From the NCBI GenBank assembly GCA_000727475.1, contig KL647294.1, forward strand, positions 2,312,116 through 2,376,115: a stretch of 64,000 bases of DNA. The letters run 5' to 3'. Below, one piece after another: positions 46,396 through 58,364 of this stretch (the stretch's first letter is position 1; every line of letters begins with the position of its first letter). The notes beneath the pieces were generated by a model. It was given only the letters and a program-made list of their open reading frames with translations, was not told the origin of the DNA and made no database searches. A program made the translations under genes and the position numbers. This DNA is from Sarcocystis neurona. Its lineage: Eukaryota; Apicomplexa; Conoidasida; Eucoccidiorida; Sarcocystidae.

Positions 46396-47262
46396 GTGGA
46401 GCAGAACTGGCTCTTTGGCTCTTGGAGAAGTCGCCACGTTCTTTTGCAGACGCTCCGTCCGCTGCTGCGCGTGTCCTGCTGCTGCTGCGCCCTTACTACA
46501 GCGCTTACAGTGTTGGTGTTGCTGCTCTGGCACTGCTGCTGCTCCTGCTGCAAGACGTCGGCCCCGCTTGGGTGGGACAGCCGTGTCTGTGATCCTCTCC
46601 TGTTCTGCCTGCTGTTGCCGCACTTTCACAGAGAAGAGAAAGAGAGGCAGCGGCAGCAGCCAGGCAGCTTCGTACGCGCTCCTTCGTGCAGCACGCTTTC
46701 CTTTGCTGCAGGAGCAGGGGCTTCTTTGTCTTGGGGCTGCTCGAGCGGTTTCTCGTGCTGCTGCTGCAGCACGTCGCGGGTCCACGGCTGTTGTCTCGCC
46801 GATCGCCTGCGGATGCCGCTGCCGCTGTCGAGCTCCTTGACATGGTGCACCAGCAGCTTTCTCTGCTGCTGTGGGCAAGGTGCTGCAGCAGCAGGGTGTC
46901 GGGCAGCGTTCTTCCTGCGTCTCTGTGTTTTTCTCAGGCAACAGGGCTGCTGCAGGAACTGGTATTTGGACTTGTTGCTGCCTCCGCTGCAAATTCTTAC
47001 TCCTGCCTCCAGGAGAACAGCACCTGCGCAACAATGTGAGGTTCTCCTGGGATCAGAGAGAGCCGAGCTACCTCTGCGCAGGTGCAGACGGTTGTAGTGC
47101 ACTCGGGAGTTTTGCAAGAGCGCTGCAGCAGGAAGTGAGCCTGCGGCAGCAGAGGAAGAACAACTGCGCGCACAGCCTGGCAGCAGCAGGCGGTCCACAG
47201 GCGCACACAGCTCTCAGGGCCGTGCCTGCAGCAGGAGCTGCAGCACACGGACGTGTGAAGGG
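46396..47262 (+). other. possible upstream exons of the F-box-like gene
   Basis: Triplet-rich DNA with several open plus frames. Possible exon borders are a donor AAT|GTGAGG at about 47035, an acceptor CCTCTGCGCAG at about 47081, and a strong donor AAGG|GTAAGA at about 47262. The segment 47081-47261 reads ADGCSALGSFARALQQEVSL in one frame. The evidence does not fix a single structure. Confidence 0.3.
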
Positions 47263-47299
47263 TAAGACGAGCTACAGCAGCAGCTGTTGCTCGTCTTGC

Positions 47300-50200
47300 C
47301 CCTCACCCACCGCTGGGGCAGCATGGCGTTGCGGCGGGAGATGGTGCAGCAGCAGCACCAGCACGAGCACAGACGGAGGCCTCGCAGACGAAACAGCCAG
47401 CAGCGTTTCGGAGAGAAGACGCCGTCCAAACACAGGCAGCAGGAGCAGCACTGGTGGCAGCAGCAAGAGCAGCAGCAACCGCAGCAAGACCAGAAACGGA
47501 GCGAGTCACACTCTGAGGGACGGCATACGCTTCAACGGCATACTACGGTGCAGCAGCAAGATGTGCTGCAACAGCGAAAGCGTGTCCAACAGCAGCAGCA
47601 GCGGCAGCAAGAGGGACAGCAGCAGCGTTGCCACCCACCGCGTCAGGAGGCGCCGCAGCAGGGGGAGCCGACACCGCAGCATGCGAGGCAGCAGCTGCAG
47701 CAGCGTGATGAGGAAGTGCAACTGCTGCAGCAACAGCGAGGGCCGGTGCAGCAGCTGCCTCTCTGCAGGATGAGGCGAGGGTCATGGCATTCACGGGAAC
47801 AGGAATCTCAGCAGCAAGACCAAGAGCGGCAGCAGCAACAGTCGAAGCGGCCGCAGCAGCCGCCGTCGGGATTATGTATATTAACGTCGGTCTCCTCCTC
47901 ACGAGTGGTGTCGCTTCCAACAGAATCGTCGCTTGCTGCTGTCGCTACCGATGGGGCTGCTTCGGCTATTTGTCGTGTCGTTGAGGGAGATGGACCGGCT
48001 GCTGCTGCTGCTGCTCTTGCTGCTGCTTCTCATTCTACGCCTGCCACCTCTGCTTCTGCTGCTAGGCTCGAAGGCGCGGAGCAGCAGGATGCTCTCCCGC
48101 AGAGTTCTGCTGTCTGCGTCACTTTTTCTTCAGCAGCGGCGACCGACCCCGCGCGCTCTCGGCTGCTGGTGTTGCCAAACGCGAGAAATAGCGAGAGCGC
48201 TCGTTCCGCTGCTGCTGCTGCAGTTGCTGCTGCAGCAGAGGTAGGTGACAGAGTAAATGCCGGCGCAGACGCAGGAGGGCACAGAGGCGGTCCTGCTGCC
48301 GCAGCTGCTGCTGGAGAAGCAGCACACGTTGCCGCGACCGAAGCCGGACACCGAGCTGCTGCTGGTGCCGTAGCAGCTGCAACGGCAGTTGCTCTCTGTG
48401 CGGCAGAGGCTGCTGCTGCTGCAGCGGCAACACGCAGAACTGCTGCTGCTGGGAACGCGGAAAAGAAGGGCACTGCCGCCGCAGCGTTTCTCGACGACCG
48501 CGCTGCAGCTGCCCAACGACGCGCTTCCTTCGGTGCTGGTGGAGCAGCAGACGCTTTCGCTGCTGCAGCACCACCAGATCCTGCTGCGCTCGCCTCAGAA
48601 GGCCCTGTTGCTGCCGCTGCGGTCGACGCTTCTGCTGCAGTTGGTCGCGAAGGCACAGGAGCTGTTACAGCTGCTCCTGCCTCTGCTACTGTTGCTGCAG
48701 AGTGCGCTGCTGCTGCTGGATTGGTGGGGGAGAAGGGCGTAGCTGCTGCTGCTTCTTCTTTTGAAGGCGTCACGCCCGGCAGCGGCCGCTGTTGCAGTGC
48801 GGAGAATCATGCAGAGCATTTACGTGTGGCCTGCGGAGCAGCACCGCGCGAAGAAGCGGCAGCTGCCGCTGTGGTTTTGGGTGAAGAAGAACGGCCAGCT
48901 GCGCTCCCCGCTGTTGTTGCTGTTGAGGCCGCAGAGGGGGACATGTCAGTCGCGCGTGCGGTAGGTTCAGCTGCTGTGCATGCGCTTGAAACGACGCCTT
49001 CAGCTGCTGCTTCTGGTGTTGCTGCCTCTTCTTCTTCGTTGCCTCCTCATTTGTGCCGGCGTCGTTGCCCAGTGCTGCTGGACGTGCTGCTGAGCGAGGA
49101 TTTACTGCTGCTGCTGCTGCGCTGCTGTCTCGCACGTGAAGCAGCTACTATTTCTTCGGTCAACTCTACCTGCTACGCAGCTGTTGCTTCGCTTGCGTCT
49201 CTTGCCTCTCTGTGGCGCTGCTGGTGGCTGCAGAGGCATTCGCAGCTTTGGCCACTAGACAGCCCCACAGGTGCTGCCCCTACAATCTTCCCGTCTCAGG
49301 CTGCTGTACGTGCACGTCCTACTGCTGGTTCGCCAGCAGTAGCACGTGCTGCTGTTTCACCTGCTGCGAAGTCGGCCCCTGCACTTCCTGCTAAGATTGC
49401 GGCTGCTTCTGCGACTCCTGCTGCTGTAGCTGGTTCTGCTGCTGCTGCATCTGTGGCGATGGCGGCAGCAGCAGCAGCTGCTGCTGCTGCGACGTCGTCC
49501 ACGCGAAACCTCCCGTGTGAAAACGTTCTCGTTCCTGCTTTTTCGTCTTCTCTCACACGACCAGGCGAATTCCCTGCTGCTGCTCCTCCTTTCTCTTCCG
49601 CTGGTGCTCCATCGGCAGCAGATGCAACGGTGGCTGCTGCAGCTTCTCTGCTGAGTCCACCACCACAGCAAATCTCTGCTGCTGATGGGACGCCAAGGGG
49701 ACACGCGAACTCTCCGACTACCGGTGTGATACAGCCGCAACAGCAGCTACAGCAGCAGCAGGCAGAGCAGCAACAAAGAGCCGTCGAGAAGGAGCAGCCT
49801 CTCCTAGCGCAGCAGCAGCAACACACGCAACAGCAACAGCAGGTGGAAGAGCAGCAACAACAAGATGCCGACGAGGAACAGCGCATCCTTGCGCAGCAGC
49901 AGCAGCACAGGCGAGAGCATCAGCATTTCCGACGACGTGATCAGCATTCGCAGCAGCAGCAGCAACACCAGACTCAGCGCGGCTGCTTCCTTAGTAACTG
50001 CCAGGTATTGACCAGGGGAGAGGATGCTCGGTACGGCGGCGATACTCAATATTCGAGCAGCACGTACAGCAGGGAAGAAGCCGCAGCCATTATAAAGAGA
50101 AGCGGGGTCCTCCCAGCAGCAAAAACGACGACAGCAGCTGGAGAGGAGGAGAAAGGAGAGACCCGAGAGAAGAAAGGAGAAAAGCGTGGAGGAGCAGCCG

Positions 50201-53200
50201 GTCCTGACACTATTTCTGCTGGTGGGAGTGTTGCTGCTGGTGGCTCTCCTCCCTCTTGGGAAGATGCTGCTGATGCTTCTGATGACTGGTACTACGCAGG
50301 CGACTGTGCTGCTGATGCGTGGAAGAACGAATGTTCAGCGACAACTGCAGAGCGGGGCCTTTACGCGTACAGAGAGAACACAGCTGCATCCTGCCTGCTC
50401 CTTCTCAGCGGCTGCAGCGGCAACGGCAGCGACTCCCAAAGGAAAAGCAACAACAACTTCACAAGCAGCAGCTGCAGCTCCCCTCGGAGCAGCAGCGGCA
50501 GCTGCGCTGAGCCGGGCGACAGCCGGCGGAATGAAGCAAGGAGGTGGGGCAACAGCAGCAGCAGCGGCGGGAACACCGTCAGGAGCAGTAACAGCTACGA
50601 CAGTGACAGCAGGCACAACGACCAAAGCAGCGGCAGGAACGGCAGCAGCGCCAGCTGCCTTAAGAGCGGTCACGACAGCAACAGCAGCGCCAGCAGCAAC
50701 AGGAACATAGGACCAGGGAGGTGCAGCACCGGTGAAAGCAACAGCGGAAGAACTCATCTACAGCGCAGCAGTGGCATCGGCAGCAGGAGCAGGAACGACT
50801 GCCAGAAGGATAGCAGCTGCGACCCTGGCGGCACTTCGACGTGCGGCCAGGGAGCTATGCTGCTGAAAGCTAGTGCATTGTGGGGGAGGAGTGCATGCGA
50901 CAGCAGTAGAGGATTTTCTTCGAAGAAGGAGCGATTCTCCTGCATACTCGCTCCTTCACTTGCCTCAGTGCCCGCTTCTTCTGCTAAAACCGCTGCGACT
51001 GCTGCTGCCTCGCCGACTGCGGGTCGTGCCGCCGTGGCGAGTACTACCGACGCTGCTACTCCTGCTGCTTCATCTGCTGCTGCTGTTGCTTCTTCGTCTG
51101 CTTCTGTGACCCCATCATCTGCTGCTGCTGTTGCCGCTTCAGCCGCTGCTGCTGTTGCCTCGTCAGCTGCTGCTGCTGCTGTTGCTCCTTCAGCTGCTGC
51201 TGCTGTTGCTCTTTCAGGTGCTGCTGCTGCTGCTGCGTCTCACTCCTGCATTCCAGCTGCAGCAGGGTCTTCGGACGGTGCCGCCGTTGCGGCGTGTGCA
51301 GATACGACGCATGCGGCTGTTGCTGCTGTCACTGCTATTGCACCGCCCGTCGCTGCTGATTTTTTGGCTGCACCTACGCAGGGCTTGAGGACTGCTGCTG
51401 CTGCGGGGTGGGGGCGGAAGGAGGGGGGAGAGCAGCAGCAGATCAACAGCAACTTCTGGCGCCGGCAGTTTTTGTGGAGTGCGCGTACTGCGCACAAGTG
51501 GCAAACAGGTGCATGCACGCGCTGCCGTGTACATACACCTGAATACTCCAGCTGTCTCGCCATGTCCGTCCTTCCGACAACGCAGTGCTGCCGCATGGCT
51601 GCAGCTGCAGCGAGAGACGCCCATTTTGATTCTCCCGCTGCTCTTCTTGGCACCGCTGCGGCTGCGTTTGAATCTGCTATTCCTTCTGTTGCCTCTGTTA
51701 CCACTTCCGTCCCTGCCGCTGCGGCTGCTCCTAGCGGTGCAATCTGTCCGGGCTCTCCTCTTTTTGCTGGGGCTCGTCCTGCTGCTCCTCTTGCCACCGC
51801 TGCGGCTCCTGCTGGTGCTGCTGCTACTAGCCGTACAGACAAGGATGGAGCTGTTCCGCGTGCGACTGTCTCTGCTGCCACTCTTGCTGTCTCTTCTGCA
51901 GCTGCTGCGGTCACCTCTGCTGCTGTTCGTACGGCGGCTGACGCGCCCACTTCTTCTCGTCTATCCCAGCGGAGGCCCACGCTGCTACGCGACGCGACTT
52001 CTGCTGCTGCTCCTGCTGCTGCTGGTAGACCGAACCTTAGCGATGAAGCAGGAGCAGAACCACGTCGTCTTCACGGCGCCACAACTGCGAGTGCCTTCGG
52101 GTGCGTCGCTGCGTTGTCGCCCCATGCTGCGAGCACCGCAGGGTTCTCTGCGAACCCTGCTTTCCCTACGAAGCACATGCAGCAGCAGCAGGATCGGCAG
52201 CAGCACGAGGAGCTTCCGCTGCAGCATCGCGGGCGGCCCGCCGTCCAGCTGCATTCCCCTTGTATAGTCTGTGTCTCTCCCACTGCAGCACAACGACTGC
52301 TGGCTTTGCACGTGTTTTCTCCCGCTGCTGCCGCTTTTGTTCACGCCCCTGCTGCTACGTCCTCTTCTGCTAGAGCCCCTGTCGGTCTCGCTGCTGCTGC
52401 TGGATCGTGGGGTCGTGCTGCCGCTACTGCTGCCTCCGACACAGCCGCGTGCAAACAACCCTTCCCGGTGGCGCCTGCGTATGTGCAGGAGCAGGATGGA
52501 CTGCTGCAGGAGCAGCGGTCGCAGCGGCATGCCTGGGTCCTTGCACCTAGCAAAGGAGCTTTGGGAGGGAGGACGAAGAACGTCGGAAGTTCGATCCTGA
52601 ACAGCAGCAACACCAGCAACAACGGGAGGCGAAGCACGCTGCATTGCTGCTGCTGCACGTCGTCGCAGTGCCGACAACAACACGTCTGCCTCCCTGCTGT
52701 TGCTGCAGCAGCTCCGGCTGCTGATGCCGCACCTCTTCCTGCGATCCGCCCTGCTGATACTGTTGCAGGTGGTGGGGGTCCTCCTTCCGATCTTGACATA
52801 TACGAGATGTATCTCCTGCAGCAAACTGGCTGTACGCCACGCGATGTTTTTCTCAAGTGCACTTTCGAGCGGTGGACAAGCGGCGGCTGCAGCAGCACCA
52901 GCAACAGCCTCAACAACAGAAACAGCAGCAGCACCAGCGTCGGCAGCCTCCACGGCACCAGCAGCAGCAGCAGCACGGGGTCTGCTGTTTCTCCTGCGTG
53001 CTGCTACAGCAGCACATGTCCAGCACCGTCGTCGGAAAGTGAAACTGCAGCTGTCGCAAGTCCCACGGCGACAACAGCACGACCAGCAGGGAGGACAGCG
53101 GCAACACCCGGAGGAAGAGAAGGAGGAGAGCTGCAGGGTGCGAGCACTGGCTGCAGCGCCGTGGCGCGGTTTTCTCGCAGCAGCAGTCGGAGGGCGCAGC

Positions 53201-55400
53201 AGCCCCCGCCACCAGCTATACACGGAAGCAGCAGCAGCGCATGTAGCTGCTCTCCTCAGGTGGAACAGGGAAGGGAGCCAACACCCGGGAAGACGACGGA
53301 GACGGCCGTAGCGCACGCATCTGCCTGCTGCACGAGGAGGCAGGCTACGCAGCGCGCCCTGCAGCAGCATCATCAGGAACATACGCAGCAGCACCTTCTT
53401 CATCAGGAGCAGCATACGCACATGCAGGAACAGCCGCTCCAGCATCGGCCGCAGCCCGTAACGGACCAGCGGCTATGGCTGCTGCAGCAACAGACGAAGC
53501 AGATGTCGCGGACAAGAGCAGACGGCGCTTCCGCTGATGAGAGACCTTGGACAGCGGCAGCAGCAGGAGAGAGTGCTGCACGAGCCACAACAGCAGCAAA
53601 CGAGACTGGCGCAGGTGCAGGAGCAGTAACTGGCACTGCAACAGCAAACACAGCAGAAGGCGAGAATGCTGCCTTACGAACAGCTGCAGGGAGAGGAGAT
53701 TCTACATACCGACTCTTTGATGCAGTTGATGAAGCTGCTTGTTCTGTCACAGCACGTAGTGCATCAAGGACAGCTTCACCGGCGGCCGCACCAGGAGCAG
53801 CTGCTGCGGGAAGTGCAGCACATGCAACAGTCGAGCAGCAACGCGAAACTTCGCCGGAGCAGCTGCAAGTGCCGCAGAAGGAGCAGCAGCCAGGGCAGCA
53901 GCAGGGAACGTGGGTCTCGCAGGACGTGCACGGACCAAACACGGGGCCACCGAAGCAGCAGCCGCCGAAGCGTCAGCCGCCGCAGCAGCGGCGTCAGCAG
54001 CATCCTCCGCCGCAGAAGCAGCAGCAGCAGAAGCGTCAGCAACACCCGCAGCAGCAGAAGCAGCAGCAGCAACGGCGGCAACAGCAGGAGGGCCGTTCCA
54101 GTTGTCGAGAAACGCTACAGCAGAGGGACAGAAGCCACGGCGCGGGATGGCGGTTCGAGAAGCAGCTGCTGATCCCTGTGTGTCAGGAGGACGTGGAGGC
54201 CAACAGGAGCAGCGCGTGCAGCAGCAGCACGGGGAGGAGGCAACGCAGCACCTCCCCGGACAAAATGAGCAGCGGCAGTGTCTTCGGCGACTCCCTCCCC
54301 AATTTTCCTCTGCCGTTTTCTTCCTGCTGTACCAACCACACGCTTCGCCTTCCTGCTGCAGTTGGCATGCAGGAAGCAGCAGTGCCCAGAGCCGCAGGAG
54401 AGAGAGCAGTCGCAGCAGCAGGAGAGCGGGCGAAGGAGCAGGCGTCTGCTGGTCGCTGCAGCAGGAAGAAAGCAGCAGCGGGGACCCCAGCAGCAGAAGG
54501 AGAAGTCGAGGAAGAGGAAGAGGAAGCAGAAAATTTGGAAGGACACGTGTCGCTGTGCTGCAGTGGGACGAGCGTGTGTCGTGCGACAGACGCAGCAACA
54601 GCAAAAGTTGCCGTGTTATCCTGCCGCCTGCATCCGGCCACTGGACGCCTTGCGTGCTGCTGCGTCGTAACCTCTGCTGCCTCCGGCAACAGCAGCAATC
54701 AGCTGGGCAGCGCCTACGGCAACAGCAGCTTCAGCAATAGACACATCAAGAACCAGAGGAGCGGCAGGACGCCCGGAAGCAGCAGCAGCAGCTCGAGCAG
54801 CTATAATCGCAGCTGTTACTGCAGCAGCATCTGCGACGTCTGGGGGTTCGGCTCTAGCAGCGCCGTCGGCACCAGCAGCTTCGACGACGGCGGCAGCAGC
54901 TTCTTGGCGGTCCCTGACAATTGCACGGGTGAAGAGAGCAGCAACAGCAGCAGCAGCGGCCTCCCTTACCAAGAAGAACAGATACGTGAAGCAGAGACGG
55001 CAGAAGCGGCGGCGTCTGCGCTTGTGAACAGCAGCAGACGAAGAATGCGAGGCTTTTCTGCCTGCTCCGCTCCTGCTTCTGTCGCAGCTGTACTGCAGCT
55101 TCGTGCGGCTGCTGCTCCTCCTCCCGGGGCGTGCGCAGGGGAAGGACAGAACGACTCCACGGCTGCCCCTTCTCGTTTTAGCCCTGCCACAGCTGCTGAT
55201 CGGCCTGGTGGTGCTGCTCCTCGTGCGGCACGTGGTCCTGGCGCTTCTGCTGCTGTTGCTTCCTCGTACGCTGGAAATGCTGCTGTTCCTCTCCGCAGCG
55301 TCGCATCTCCGTATCTTGCAGGCATGGGCCCGGTCATCACGCCTTCCGACCCAGCAAGAACATGCGTCAAACAAAGCGCGACGGAGACGAGGAAGCTCGA
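47300..55400. repeat. major CAG/CTG island with orientation switches
   Basis: Plus-strand CAG dominates about 47340-47870, 49730-49975, 50400-50810 and 52880-54800. CTG/GCT dominates about 47930-49730 (with some CAG) and 50960-52450. In the long open frame the tracts are read as Gln, Ala or Ser by turns, so repeats lie in all three registers. Confidence 0.9.
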
Positions 55401-55431
55401 GGCCAGGGTCTACGACTTGCACGCGCAGACT
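47323..55431 (+). CDS. giant triplet-repeat-rich open frame with F-box-like domain
   Basis: One plus frame is open from a TAA at 47263 to 55461. The first ATG in it is at 47323 (GGCAGCATGG, preceded by an acceptor-like sequence). Order of content (codons from 47287): Gln-rich 1-200; Ala-rich 230-590; F-box-like segment about 597-655 (SEDLLLLLLRCCLAREAATI, then SLWRCWW and QLW); Ala/Pro-rich 660-800; Gln-rich 816-900; a non-repeat linker with DDWYYAGDCAADAWKNEC near 1000; Ser-rich 1040-1180; more Ala/Ser/Gln blocks; a non-repeat stretch SDLDIYEMYLLQQTGCTPRD at 1834 and on; and a polar end KLEARVYDLHAQT before a strong donor ACT|GTAAGT at 55432, phase 0. F-box proteins recruit substrates to SCF ubiquitin ligases. 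Caveat: CAG/CTG lacks stops in all frames, so the full length is not assured; introns may be hidden within. Confidence 0.45.
49069..49254 (+). other. F-box-like segment within the giant frame
   Basis: The sequence fits the F-box pattern L(x)6LLxxLxxxxxxxxSxVxxxxYxxxxxxxLW. Matches are LLSEDLLLLLLRC, then ATISSVNSTCYAAVAS, then SLWRCWWLQRHSQLW. The usual Pro at the start (LPxE) is replaced by LLSED. It is a non-repeat island flanked by Ala-rich sequence, read in the same frame. The reverse strand and other frames give no such match. Confidence 0.55.
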
Positions 55432-55759
55432 GTAAGTGGTGCTGCAGCGTTCTCCGTATGAAGAGAAGCAGCAGGAGCAGCGCGACGTACGTGTATGTGC
55501 GTGGGCGTACGTACGAGTATACACTCGGACGTATATATGTCTGCGTGTGCGTGAGGGATGAATGTGTGGATGTATGCAAAAATCTGCGTAGGCGTGTATG
55601 TGTGTGCGTGTCTGTATATATGGATATACGTGTGTAGGGAGTACGTGGCTTTGTATACGTGGGTGTTACCTATGTGTCTGCGTCCGGATGTCTGTACGTG
55701 CATGCTTGTATATGTATGTATATGTATACATGTGTGGGGATATAGGGTCGCTGCAGCTG

Positions 55760-56426
55760 CTTGCGTCTTCCCCTCAGCTGCATCCGTCCCTGCTGTGCTG
55801 TGCCAGAGGGCACCACCGGTGTAAGCAGGTGCCTCTGGGAAATCGAAGAACGTCTCCTGCGGCAGCGGCAGCTGGGCGACGAACGTGCTGCTGCAGCAGG
55901 GCCAGGAAGTGAACGTGCCGCTGCAGCAGCGCCAGGTAGCGAACGTGCTGCTGCAGCAGGGCCAGGAAGTGAACGTGCTGCTGCAGCAGGGCCAGGAAGT
56001 GAACGTGCTGCTGCAGCAGGGCCAGGAAGTGAACGTGCTGCTGCAGCAGGGCCAGGAAGTGAACGTGCCGCTGTAGCAGCGCCAGGTAGCGAACGTGGTG
56101 CTGCAGCAGGGCCAGGAAGTGAACGTGCTGCTGCAGCAGGGCCAGGAAGTGAACGTGCCGCTGTAGCAGCGCCAGGTAGCGAACGTGGTGCTGCAGCAGG
56201 GCCAGGAAGTGAACGTGCCGCTGCAGCAGCGGCAGGTGGCGAAGGTACCGCTGCAGCAGCGGCAGGTAGCGAAGGTACCGCTGCAGCAGCGGCAGGTAGC
56301 GAAGGTACCGCTGCAGCAGCGGCAGGTAGCGAAGGTACCGCTGCAGCAGCGGCAGGTAGCGAAGGTACCGCTGCAGCAGGGCCAGACAGCACCGGCTACA
56401 TTACTGTGCCGCAGCAAGGAGATTAA
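55760..56426 (+). CDS. possible exon with decapeptide repeats
   Basis: One plus frame is open through the whole minisatellite. It begins around LWEIEERLLRQRQLGDER and then repeats AAAAGPGSER about 17 times with variants (AAVAAPGSER, AAAAAGSEGT), ending PDSTGYITVPQQGD and a stop at 56424-56426. It could be the next exon after the donor at 55432, or a separate gene. Entry phase at the nearest acceptors (CCCTCAG, TGTGCCAG, GTAAGCAG) does not simply match phase 0. Two minus frames are also open across the repeat, so coding strand is inferred only from the natural-looking lead-in. Confidence 0.3.
55891..56396. repeat. 30-bp minisatellite, 17 units
   Basis: Exact 30-bp period from 55891. Type A units carry CTGCAGCAGGGCCAGGAAGT; type B carry GCCAGGTAGCGAACGT; type C (from 56221) carry GGCAGGTAGCGAAGGTACC. 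The first half mixes A and B; the second half is a homogeneous run of C. Two B units have CTGTAG in place of CTGCAG, putting stops at 56074 and 56164 in one plus frame. Confidence 0.95.
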
Positions 56427-57440
56427 AAAGGGTCGCTACCCGCACCGTCGACGCAGCAGTGGGGACCGCTGCTTCGTGAGCAGTAGGAGGAACTTGGAAG
56501 AAATCAGCAAGCTCCAGTGAAGGGTACCCTTTTAAGGAAGGAAGCAGCAAGCAGAAGCGGTTGCAGCAGAGATTTTTACGAACCCGCGGCACACACGCGA
56601 CTTCCCAGCAGACACACGTGGAGGAGGACACCACCTGCACCACGTCGAACAACCGGTGCTGCGCGTGCATGTGGACGCGTATATTCACCAGGTCTGCAGA
56701 GAAACAGAGAGAGATACGGCGGAGGAAGCAGACCGAGCGTAGCCCCCTGCTGCTGTCTTCCTCCGCACGGGGCTTCACCGTCGATTTCTGCGACCCACCC
56801 AGCTTATTTTCACGGAAACGTCTTAGAAACAGGCAGTATTAAGAGACACAGAGAGACAGACAGGTATATAAAATACGTGTATTGATGTATGTGGTGTAGT
56901 AGACGAGGATAGACAGATATATAAAATACGTATACTGATGTATGTGACGTAGATGAGATCTACTACGCGCGTCTCACGTAGACGTGGTAGTCGTTCACAT
57001 GCGCGTTGCCGTATTGACATACGTAGACAATATATTATGTCTACGCTGGAGTTGTTACCTGTATATTAACTGTGGAGATGCTATACGTATGTACACATCT
57101 ACGTAGATCATATGTGGATCATATATATATATATACATATGTGTGTGCATATGTGTAGGCGTCTTGTGGTGGTCATTCTGGAGACATTTTTACGGCGAGA
57201 AGCAACAAAGAAGACGGACTTCTTTTCCGTCTTCCTCTCTCCAAGTCTTTGTGCTTCCCGTGTTTGCTATACGTGTACTTACCCCTACGTACGTGGTGTG
57301 GATGTAGCACGTGTTTATGTCTATGTGTACGGCAGATGTATATGGAGCTCTTTATTTACGTATCTGGGAACGTGGACCACGCTCGTGTGTCAGTTGTAGA
57401 CTTCCTGGACGGAGACACGTGTGTGTATGTGTGTGTGGAG
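56427..57440. other. no confident gene
   Basis: Two plus frames are open for about 100 codons at 56427-56885 without domain. A short local duplication of ATATAAAATACGT-containing sequence occurs at 56864-56883 and 56917-56934, and a TA run at 57121-57136. Confidence 0.4.
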
Positions 57441-58001
57441 AAGGTCGTCCGGGTGGCTGCGCTGATGCTGTTGCTGTTGCAGTGCTGCGATGTGGGCTGC
57501 AAGCAGGCAGTACCACCTGTGGCGTCACACTGCAGGGCCCTGGTGCTCCTTAGCGACGCAGCTGCGTTCTCGGGGGTGCTGTCGCGCTGCTGCTGTTCTC
57601 TCCATACCAAGTTTGTGCCGCAGCTTGTGGAGGTTTGCTGCCTTCTGGCGTCCCGCTGCTGCTGCCCTCACTCCTGCGTCGGTGTTTTCTGCGTCGTTGC
57701 TGTGCTGTGCTGCTTTCCTGCCGCTGGGGATCCAAGCCACGGGGGCCTCGCATCTCGCAATTGCTGCTGCACTGCTGCTGCTGCTGCTTCGTCACCTTCG
57801 ACCCCTGCCACCCATCCTGCTGCTGCTGCTCTGGTGCTGCTGCTGGTGCCGTTGTTGTGCGACTGCTGCTGGTGTCGTTGCGCGGCTGCTGCAGCTTCTG
57901 TGCGTTCTGACAGTAGGAGGACGCGCGTTTCTTCCCCTTGCCTATCAGTTCGTCTTCTCCGGCGACGGGCTCCTTCTTTTTGGGTTCCACAACTCCAGCA
58001 G
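57440..58001 (+). CDS. possible exon upstream of the WD40 gene, frame uncertain
   Basis: A CTG-rich stretch with three open plus frames. One ends FLPLAYQFVFSGDGLLLFGF and HNSS before a donor AG|GTAACG at 58002; the FSGDGLLLFG pattern resembles a WD40 blade strand but alone is not decisive. Another frame reads CRALVLLSDAAAFSGVLSRC. A minus frame (EPVAGEDELIGKGKKRASSY) is also open. It may be an earlier exon of the WD40 protein. Confidence 0.25.
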
Positions 58002-58364
58002 GTAACGCTGCCCTCCTTGTCGCACCACAGGGACGTCACCTGTCGCTTGCTGCCTGCGCGTCACCTGCCGTCTCTCTGTCTCTCCTCTCTGCATTTGCAT
58101 GCGCGTCTACGCATTGCCCCGCGCTCCCACGTGTTTGCAGCTACACGGGACTGCCGCAGGTTCGAACACCTGCTGTGCTGCTGCTGCTGCGGCGTGAAGC
58201 ACACCATCTGCCGACGTTACGGGCACGCCAAAAAGAAGCCACTGCCTACGTGTCTCTCTCGCTCAGTCAAACAGCCGTGGCCGATCTTTCCATACACATC
58301 CGCATACATACCAGAGACACACGTTAATATTTTATGTGTATGTAAATATATATACGTTGTCATT

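Noticed and set aside
51985..53445. 486-codon minus-strand open frame
   Set aside because: Falls in the CAG/CTG island where all six frames tend to stay open; Leu/Ser/Arg-rich with no domain.
55410..56417. 335-codon minus-strand frame with FTSWPCCSST repeats
   Set aside because: It is the reverse reading of the 30-bp minisatellite and has no supporting lead-in or domain.
58155..58185. TTCGAAC motif resembling a tRNA T-loop
   Set aside because: The flanking bases do not form the 5-bp T-stem with the required closing G-C pair and no anticodon arm or acceptor stem is visible.
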